From contig NZ_BMJP01000003.1 of assembly GCF_014643515.1 (NCBI RefSeq), positions 1 to 64,000 on the forward strand: a stretch of DNA of 64,000 nt, read 5' to 3'. The notes under the pieces are model-generated. The model searched no databases, was not told where the DNA came from, and saw nothing but the letters and a program-made list of their open reading frames with translations. The stretch's first letter is position 1; each line of letters opens with the position of its first letter. Source of the stretch: Sphingomonas prati. GTDB taxonomy: Bacteria > Pseudomonadota > Alphaproteobacteria > Sphingomonadales > Sphingomonadaceae. A program made the position numbers and the translations under genes. Below are positions 59,412 through 64,000 of the stretch, piece after piece.

Positions 59412-59492
59412 TTACCGTTTGATAGCTAGGAGCCGTGAAGCGGAGCTTGTGCCCCGCTCCACGGCTGCTGCTCTTAAGGCGGTTTGCCACAT
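59412..59492 (-). CDS. 26-residue ORF with strong ribosome-binding site
   Basis: Minus-strand ORF (ATG 59492, TAA 59412) encoding MWQTALRAAAVERGTSSASR and LLAIKR. Upstream is an unusually purine-rich AGGAGTAAGGAGAACCCT, with AAGGAG 6 bases before the ATG. It might be a small protein or a leader peptide for the downstream 55-codon ORF, which starts 41 bases later. A longer frame from 59627 exists but would cross two hairpins. Coding status is plausible, not proven. Confidence 0.45.
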   Translation of the reverse strand: MWQTALRAAAVERGTSSASRLLAIKR

Positions 59493-59543
59493 AGGGTTCT
59501 CCTTACTCCTGCTCCCTGCCATGGTGGGATGGTTGACCCAATT

Positions 59544-59575
59544 GGCTTTCAAGGCGGTGGTACGCCTTGAAAGCC
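59544..59575. repeat. 13-bp perfect hairpin in the islet
   Basis: GGCTTTCAAGGCG and CGCCTTGAAAGCC flank a GTGGTA loop. It lies between the 254-residue gene and the 26-codon ORF. No T-tract follows on either strand, so it may act in RNA stability or processing rather than termination. Confidence 0.6.
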
Positions 59576-59581
59576 ACGTCT

Positions 59582-59601
59582 GAGCCGCCTTCGGGCGGCT
59601 C
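59582..59601. terminator. Tetraloop hairpin at the 3' end of the 254-residue gene
   Basis: GAGCCGCC-TTCG-GGCGGCTC. On the plus strand it would give a stable UUCG loop followed by ATTCTGTTTT; on the minus strand it overlaps the stop codon of the unknown 254-residue gene but lacks a T-tract. It is probably part of the transcript end for that gene. Confidence 0.45.
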
Positions 59602-60364
59602 ATTCTGTTTTGGGGCCGGAGCCCCAAATCTTTGTAACGCCCTGCGCGCCTGAACCGTAGATAAGCAAGCGCATCTTGCGCTCAGCTTCTTCCAGCGTCT
59701 TCATCGAATGGAGCGCCGAAACGTCGGTGGTTGCAGCAACCACTGAAGGCTTACCATACTGTGCAACAGTCTGCGCAGAAGCAACAGATTCAGCAGCCAG
59801 CCGCGCTTTAGTTACGACGCTCGCCGTTATAAAGTCCTGCTTCAGCTTCCTGGCTTCAGCAGCCGCAATCTGGGAATCTCCATACTTCAAAGACAGACAA
59901 GCTGCCTCCAGCGATATGTCAGTAGCAGCGTCAGCAATGCTACCGCCACGATGGGTGTCTGAGCGAGATCCAGAAACAAGGGACTGTGAAAGTCGGGGTT
60001 CGCTCGGAAACCAGCGCCCTTCCTGCAGAACCACATCACCAGATTCACGCAAGCGGCTCAACTGAGGCGACAAACTCGTGCGCTCAATCTTAGTGCCGAA
60101 CAAACGCTCTATGGCATCGAGCACCTCACCAACCACCATTCCAGCAGACGCTTCGGGACGAGCAAAAACCGACCGAACCATGTCTTTGATCGTAACGCGG
60201 TTCGCGTCACGAACATCGTTCTCACTACCGCCATCTGAGTGCCCATCGGGTTGATCGACAGCGACACGGGCTCGTTTCAACTCCGCAAGCTCCGCCCGTA
60301 GCAGTTTGATCTGCTCTCGAATCTCAATCTCACGGGAGGCAATGAAGTCGCGTAGGGTGAACAT
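59600..60364 (-). CDS. Unknown protein: coiled coil plus winged-helix-like domain
   Basis: A 254-residue cytosolic protein I cannot assign. The N-terminus (FTLRDFIASREIEIREQIKL and LRAELAELKRA) is a coiled coil. Residues about 60-125 (TIKDMVRSVFARPEASAGMV, VGEVLDAIERLFGTKIERTS, LSPQLSRLRESGDVVLQEGR, then WFPSEP) look like a winged helix seen in many phage- or plasmid-associated proteins of unknown role. The C-terminal half is Ala/Ser-rich and helical. ATG 60364 is chosen before the coiled coil; an alternative ATG is at 60400. Base composition is lower in GC than neighbours, suggesting acquisition. It heads a minus-strand group with two tiny ORFs. Confidence 0.65.
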   Translation of the reverse strand: MFTLRDFIASREIEIREQIKLLRAELAELKRARVAVDQPDGHSDGGSENDVRDANRVTIKDMVRSVFARPEASAGMVVGEVLDAIERLFGTKIERTSLSPQLSRLRESGDVVLQEGRWFPSEPRLSQSLVSGSRSDTHRGGSIADAATDISLEAACLSLKYGDSQIAAAEARKLKQDFITASVVTKARLAAESVASAQTVAQYGKPSVVAATTDVSALHSMKTLEEAERKMRLLIYGSGAQGVTKIWGSGPKTE

Positions 60365-60445
60365 AGTGTAGGGAATGACTGAAGTCTCAGTCGGTTGCAA
60401 GGCACAATTGCAGTCTTTTCAAAAAACTCGGCTGGAAAGACTTTG

Positions 60446-60532
60446 TGGTATAAATACAATGGTAACCGCGCTTCAGGCCCCTGGCATTCAAAATGTGCTG
60501 ACCGGCGGTGATGTGGAGCGTGGTATAATTAC
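60446..60532 (+). promoter_or_regulatory. Duplicated extended -10-like element
   Basis: TGGTATAAATAC at 60446-60457 and TGGTATAATTAC at 60521-60532 differ by one base and are 75 bases apart. Both contain TGnTATAAt, an extended -10 consensus on the plus strand, pointing toward the 3' end of dgt. They could be promoters for an antisense or small RNA, or transposon-like end repeats. No gene is recognised in 60401-60538. Confidence 0.35.
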
Positions 60533-60538
60533 GCCATC

Positions 60539-61699
60539 TCAAAACCCGTCCGGCATTTCCACCGGGCCCACCACCTCACGATAGCGCGCAATCGCATAAC
60601 GATCCGTCATCCCCGCGATGAAGTCCGCCACGTGCCGCCCCCGGCCCGGTTCGTCCGCCGGCAAGCGCTCCTGCCACCCGTCGGGCAGCAGCGCGGGGTC
60701 GGCGCGATAGGTCGCGGCCAGCCCGGCTACCACCGCGCGCGCCTGTTCCGCCACCGCCAGCTGGTGCGGATGATGGTACAGCTCGGCATACATGTACCGC
60801 TTGAACGCGCGTTCCTCGGCCGCCATCGCGTCGGAGAACCCGATCAGCGCGCGTCCCGCCTGCCGGACGGCGTCGGCATCGCGCGGGTCGGCCTCCGCGA
60901 TCCGCGCGCGGCTTGTGGCGATCAGGTCGTTCACCATCCGCCCGATCTGTTCGCGCACCAGTTCCGCGATCCGCCGCTCCGGTGGCAGGTCCGCTAGCCG
61001 CTCGCAGACCGCCGCCCAGCCCGGCATCACCAGCGGCTGCGCCACCAGCGCGTCGAAGTCGATCAGCCCGGCGCGCAACCCGTCGTCGATGTCGTGATTG
61101 TCGTATGCGATGTCGTCCGCGATCGCCGCCACCTGCGCCTCCAGGCTCGGCCAGCTTTCCAGCTCCAGCGGCATCTCCGCATCAGCCGCCGCCAGCGCCC
61201 AGTTCGGGTGCCGCACCGGCCCGTTATGCTTGGCCAGCCCCTCCAGCGTCTCCCAGCTCAGGTTCAACCCGGCCCAGCGCGGATAGGGGCTCTCGATCGC
61301 GGTCAGGATGCGCAGCGTGTGGGCGTTGTGCTCGAATCCGCCAACGTCCATCGTCGCAGCCTTCAACGCATCCTCGCCGGCATGGCCGAACGGTGGATGG
61401 CCGATATCGTGCGCCAGGCACAGCGCCTCGGTCAGGTCCTCGTTCAGCCCCAGCACGCGCGCGATCGTGCGGCCGATCTGCGCAACCTCAAGGCTGTGCG
61501 TCAGCCGGACGCGGAAATGATCGCCGTCCGGCGCCACGAATACCTGCGTCTTGTGCCGCAACCGGCGGAACGCGATCGAATGGACGATGCGATCGCGGTC
61601 GCGCTGGAACGGATCACGCTCGCCCCGCGTGCCGCGCTCCTGTTCAACATGGGCACGCCCGCGGCTGGCGTGCGGATCGGCGGCGTAGCGGGCTGTCAT
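60539..61699 (-). CDS. dgt: Deoxyguanosinetriphosphate triphosphohydrolase-like protein
   Basis: A 386-residue HD-domain dNTP triphosphohydrolase, cleaving dNTPs to nucleosides and triphosphate. HD-superfamily metal ligands are in [33 protein letters not shown] and [36 protein letters not shown] is the family N-terminal motif. ATG 61699 ([20 protein letters not shown]) is used because the frame upstream is repeat-derived and unconserved. The SPOR-domain gene lies upstream on the same strand. Confidence 0.93.
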   Translation of the reverse strand: MTARYAADPHASRGRAHVEQERGTRGERDPFQRDRDRIVHSIAFRRLRHKTQVFVAPDGDHFRVRLTHSLEVAQIGRTIARVLGLNEDLTEALCLAHDIGHPPFGHAGEDALKAATMDVGGFEHNAHTLRILTAIESPYPRWAGLNLSWETLEGLAKHNGPVRHPNWALAAADAEMPLELESWPSLEAQVAAIADDIAYDNHDIDDGLRAGLIDFDALVAQPLVMPGWAAVCERLADLPPERRIAELVREQIGRMVNDLIATSRARIAEADPRDADAVRQAGRALIGFSDAMAAEERAFKRYMYAELYHHPHQLAVAEQARAVVAGLAATYRADPALLPDGWQERLPADEPGRGRHVADFIAGMTDRYAIARYREVVGPVEMPDGF

Positions 61700-61782
61700 G
61701 CCGCGGCTTTGCCGTGTCCCCCCGCCCCCGTCGACCCCTAAACCCGCCGGCTCAAAGGTTTGACGACATTCCCCAAACCGCC

Positions 61783-61830
61783 CATCGCCAGCGAAGTGGA
61801 GGGACCCGTCGAGCGCAGCCGAGACGTCGA
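61783..61830. repeat. Dispersed repeat (CGAAGTCGAGGGACC family, diverged)
   Basis: CGCCAGCGAAGTGGAGGGAC followed by CCGTCGAGCGCAGCCGAGAC. A diverged copy of the units near queG. It lies between dgt and the SPOR gene. Confidence 0.6.
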
Positions 61831-61880
61831 CAGCACCCCTACCGCCACGCTCGGGGAACGACGCCCCGTAAGCCCGCAGT

Positions 61881-64000
61881 CTAGGGCACCGGCAGCTTCT
61901 CCACCGCCTGCCCCGCCGGACTGGTATAGGTAAACGCGTTGATCCCGGCACCGCTCGCCTTGTTCACGAACGCCTGCGCCTCGCTGTTCGACCCAAACGG
62001 CCCGACCAGCAGCCGATTGGTCGCGCGCAGCGGCGCCGTCCACGCACTCCGCCCGGTCAGCAGCGCGCCATGCTTCGCCTTCAGGGTTCCGTACAGGCTC
62101 GGCAACGTCCCCTTGTTCGCGCCCCCCGCAACCTGCACCCAATAGCGTTCCGGTGCGCCCTTTGCAGATTTCGACGAGCCCTTGTCAGCATCGCCCTTGT
62201 CCGCCGCAGCCAGCTTCGCCTTCTGCGCCTTCGTCAGGCTCGCCACCGTCACGGTGCCCTTGGTCCGGATGCCCAGCGTGGCCTTCTCCGCCGCCGTCAG
62301 CACCGGCGCGTTGTCATCGTCCTTGTCCGCCGCCGCTAGCTTGGCCTTCTGCGCCTTCGTCAGGCTCGCGACCGTCACGCCACCCTTCGTGCGGATGCCG
62401 AGTGTCGTCTTCTGCGCCGCCGTCAACACCGCCGCATCGTCGTCGGATTTGTCCACGGCGGCCAGCTTCGCCTTCTGCGCCCTGGTCAGACTGGCGACCG
62501 TCACCACGCTCTTCGACCGAAGACCAAGCGTCGCCTTCTCCGCAGCCGTCAGCACCGCGGCGTCGTCAGGCTTGTCCGCCGCCGCCAGCTTCGCCTTTTG
62601 TGCGCGGGTCAGGCTCGCGACCGTAACATCGCCCTTCGTCCGGAGGCCGAGCGTCGTCTTCTCGGCCGCGGTTAGCACCGGCGCATCGGACGCCGCGGTG
62701 TCCGCCGCCGCGAGTTTGGCCTTCTGCGCCCGCGTCAGGCTTGAAACCTTCACCGCCGCCTTCGTCCGGATGCCCAGCGTCGTCTTTTCCGCGGCGGTCA
62801 ACACGGGCGCCTCGGCCTCCACCTTCTCCGCCGCGGTCAATTTCGCCTTCTGGACCCGCGTCAGGCTGGCGACCGTGACGGCCCCCTTCGTCCTGATCCC
62901 CAGCGTCGCCTTCTCCGCCGCCGTCAGCACAGGGCCCGTCACCCGCGCAGGCACCGCATCAGCCACGACCGGCCGCGTCACTGGAACCGCCGGCGTCGGT
63001 GCAACCCGTGCCGACGCAGCCGCAGGAGGCGTCACGACCGCCTGACCAGTCGCGGTCGGCGCAGCCCGCGTTGCCCCCGGGCCAGCCGTCACCATCGGCA
63101 CGACCTCCGCCGAAGCCCCGGCCTGCGCCGAAACCGACGCATCCGGCCCCGCCGCCTGCGACGGCACCGCAGCCACCATCGCAGTCTGGACCACACCCGC
63201 GTCACGCACCGGCCCCACCAAAGTCCCCGCCGCCGTCGCCGACGCGCGGTTCAAGGCCGCCGCACTGGTCGGAGCCTCCGATCTCGCAACACCATTACTT
63301 GCGCTAACTGCGGGGCCGGGAACCGCTGCCGTCCCCACAACCTGCGCTGTCGCAATCGTCGCAGCACCCGCAACCCCGGCGACGGGCGAAGTCGTCGAAG
63401 CCGCGCCGCCCGCAGCCGCGAGACTTCCCCCGCCCGCTCCCGCTTGCGGTGCAGCTTGCCCACCGCTCGTTGTGGCGGCCGTCGAAGCAACCGGTACCCC
63501 TGACGCCGTCACGGCTGCCGCACCCAACGGACGTTCAACGCCGGCACTCGAAGCCACCCCAACCGCCGTCACCGGCGTCGCGCGCTGCGCGCTGGCGGTC
63601 GATGCAGACCCAGGCGCAGCGACGCTCGATGCGCCAGCCGGCGCCACAGCGCTCCCCGCAACGCCGCCGGAAACGGCCGCAGCTGCGCCGTTCTGCGCGA
63701 CTGCGGCCGTCGCCGCCGAACCGACCGCCCCCGGCGCAGCCACACCCGGCTGTATCCGCGCTCTGACGTTGCCGACAACCGCAGTCCCAGCCGTCACGTT
63801 TTGCGAAGCCGTCGGCGTCGGGGTCGCCATCCGAGCGGTACTCGTCGTCGCCGACGCAACCTGCCCCAAACCCGCCGCGGGCGCAGCGCCCATGGAAGCG
63901 GCGGATGCGCGGTTCAAAGCCGCGCTGCTCGTCGACGCACCGCGCACCACACCCGGCGTCACCGAACCATACGCCGGCCGCGCCACCGCAGCACCCTGAC
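61881..64000 (-). CDS. SPOR-domain protein with six tandem ~42-residue repeats, 5' end missing
   Basis: At least 705 residues; the frame is open to the window edge and the first GTG in view (63986) need not be the start. The N-terminal 330 residues are low-complexity Ala/Val/Thr/Ser/Pro and probably disordered. Next come six repeats of about 42 residues, each with [20 protein letters not shown] followed by [16 protein letters not shown] and an acidic spacer. The C-terminal 75 residues form a SPOR domain ([40 protein letters not shown]), which binds denuded peptidoglycan at division sites. No transmembrane or signal segment is visible in the available part. Function is inferred only from the SPOR domain. 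Confidence 0.82.
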   Translation of the reverse strand, partial: QGAAVARPAYGSVTPGVVRGASTSSAALNRASAASMGAAPAAGLGQVASATTSTARMATPTPTASQNVTAGTAVVGNVRARIQPGVAAPGAVGSAATAAVAQNGAAAAVSGGVAGSAVAPAGASSVAAPGSASTASAQRATPVTAVGVASSAGVERPLGAAAVTASGVPVASTAATTSGGQAAPQAGAGGGSLAAAGGAASTTSPVAGVAGAATIATAQVVGTAAVPGPAVSASNGVARSEAPTSAAALNRASATAAGTLVGPVRDAGVVQTAMVAAVPSQAAGPDASVSAQAGASAEVVPMVTAGPGATRAAPTATGQAVVTPPAAASARVAPTPAVPVTRPVVADAVPARVTGPVLTAAEKATLGIRTKGAVTVASLTRVQKAKLTAAEKVEAEAPVLTAAEKTTLGIRTKAAVKVSSLTRAQKAKLAAADTAASDAPVLTAAEKTTLGLRTKGDVTVASLTRAQKAKLAAADKPDDAAVLTAAEKATLGLRSKSVVTVASLTRAQKAKLAAVDKSDDDAAVLTAAQKTTLGIRTKGGVTVASLTKAQKAKLAAADKDDDNAPVLTAAEKATLGIRTKGTVTVASLTKAQKAKLAAADKGDADKGSSKSAKGAPERYWVQVAGGANKGTLPSLYGTLKAKHGALLTGRSAWTAPLRATNRLLVGPFGSNSEAQAFVNKASGAGINAFTYTSPAGQAVEKLPVP
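62190..62930 (-). repeat. Six in-frame tandem repeats of about 126 bp
   Basis: Units start on the minus strand near 62930, 62806, 62680, 62554, 62431 and 62305. Each codes for [14 protein letters not shown] then [14 protein letters not shown], so every unit is itself two related half-repeats of the form LTxAxKxxL. DNA copies are similar but not identical, indicating older expansion. Confidence 0.8.

Noticed and set aside
59412-59627. 71-codon minus-strand frame containing the 26-codon ORF
   Set aside because: The upstream part overlaps the 3' end of another gene and crosses two perfect hairpins; the strong ribosome-binding site points to the internal ATG.
60375-60584. 69-codon plus-strand frame in the islet
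   Set aside because: No ribosome-binding site, overlaps the ends of two minus-strand genes and has no recognisable composition.
62190-62930. Possible CRISPR array
   Set aside because: Repeats are about 126 bp, contiguous without spacers and in frame with a SPOR protein, so they are protein repeats.

Overview
The window is a chromosomal segment of a GC-rich alphaproteobacterium, most likely a sphingomonad (Sphingomonas or a close relative). This inference rests on gene order (NDUFA9-like epimerase, uppP, gltD, gltB; proA, nadD, rsfS, rlmH, envC, ctpA), on a CBP3-type cytochrome bc1 chaperone beside a DUF177 gene, on an FzlA-type glutathione-transferase-like protein, and on short dispersed GC-rich palindromes between operons. 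Almost all DNA is coding. Adjacent genes often share ATGA or GTGA stop/start overlaps. No phage, insertion sequence, rRNA or CRISPR array was seen.

Layout. 1-10435: 3' part of htpG, tRNA-Leu(CAG), an NDUFA9-like protein with uppP, then the glutamate synthase genes gltD and gltB separated by a minimal nucleotidyltransferase. 10753-16463: fzlA-like gene, phoD-like phosphatase, ubiG, lysC, an 86-bp nested palindrome, and a nitronate monooxygenase-type gene. 16610-23831: YceD and the bc1 chaperone on the minus strand, then bamE, ptsP, a rodZ-like gene, cpoB/ybgF and tilS. 23897-32159: ftsH and proA, a parDE-like module, then nadD-rsfS-rlmH-envC-ctpA. 32407-37907: dsbB-coq7, a small exported protein, and an iron-uptake operon (TonB receptor, Sel1 protein, PiuC/YbiX). 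37948-40855: one LytS-type kinase flanked by two LytTR regulators. 41052-45170: msrB, an ABC-2 exporter pair and queG. 45445-56807 (minus strand): a nine-gene chemosensory operon cheW-cheR(TPR)-cheW-mcp-cheA-cheB followed by two histidine kinases and a HAD phosphatase. 56853-59082: spore-photoproduct-lyase-like radical SAM enzyme, RNase H-fold protein, periplasmic cyclophilin. 59083-60538: an AT-richer islet with an unrecognised coiled-coil/winged-helix protein, two very small ORFs and several hairpins. 60539-64000: dgt and a SPOR-domain protein with six tandem repeats of about 42 residues that runs off the window.

How the genes work together. Several blocks serve the envelope: undecaprenyl phosphate recycling, BamE, RodZ, CpoB, EnvC, CtpA and SPOR. 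Others serve nitrogen and amino-acid metabolism (GltBD, PtsP, LysC, ProA) and ubiquinone/respiration (UbiG, Coq7, bc1 chaperone). The che operon has no stand-alone CheY and no flagellar genes nearby. Its kinases and the REC domain on CheA suggest an output other than classical flagellar switching, but this is inference.

Most notable non-standard signals: the nested palindrome at 15248-15333 sitting inside a dispersed repeat; the islet at 59083-60538; non-canonical starts of nadD and rlmH; dispersed repeats that supply the start codon of envC and the stop codon of queG; and the repeat array in the SPOR protein.
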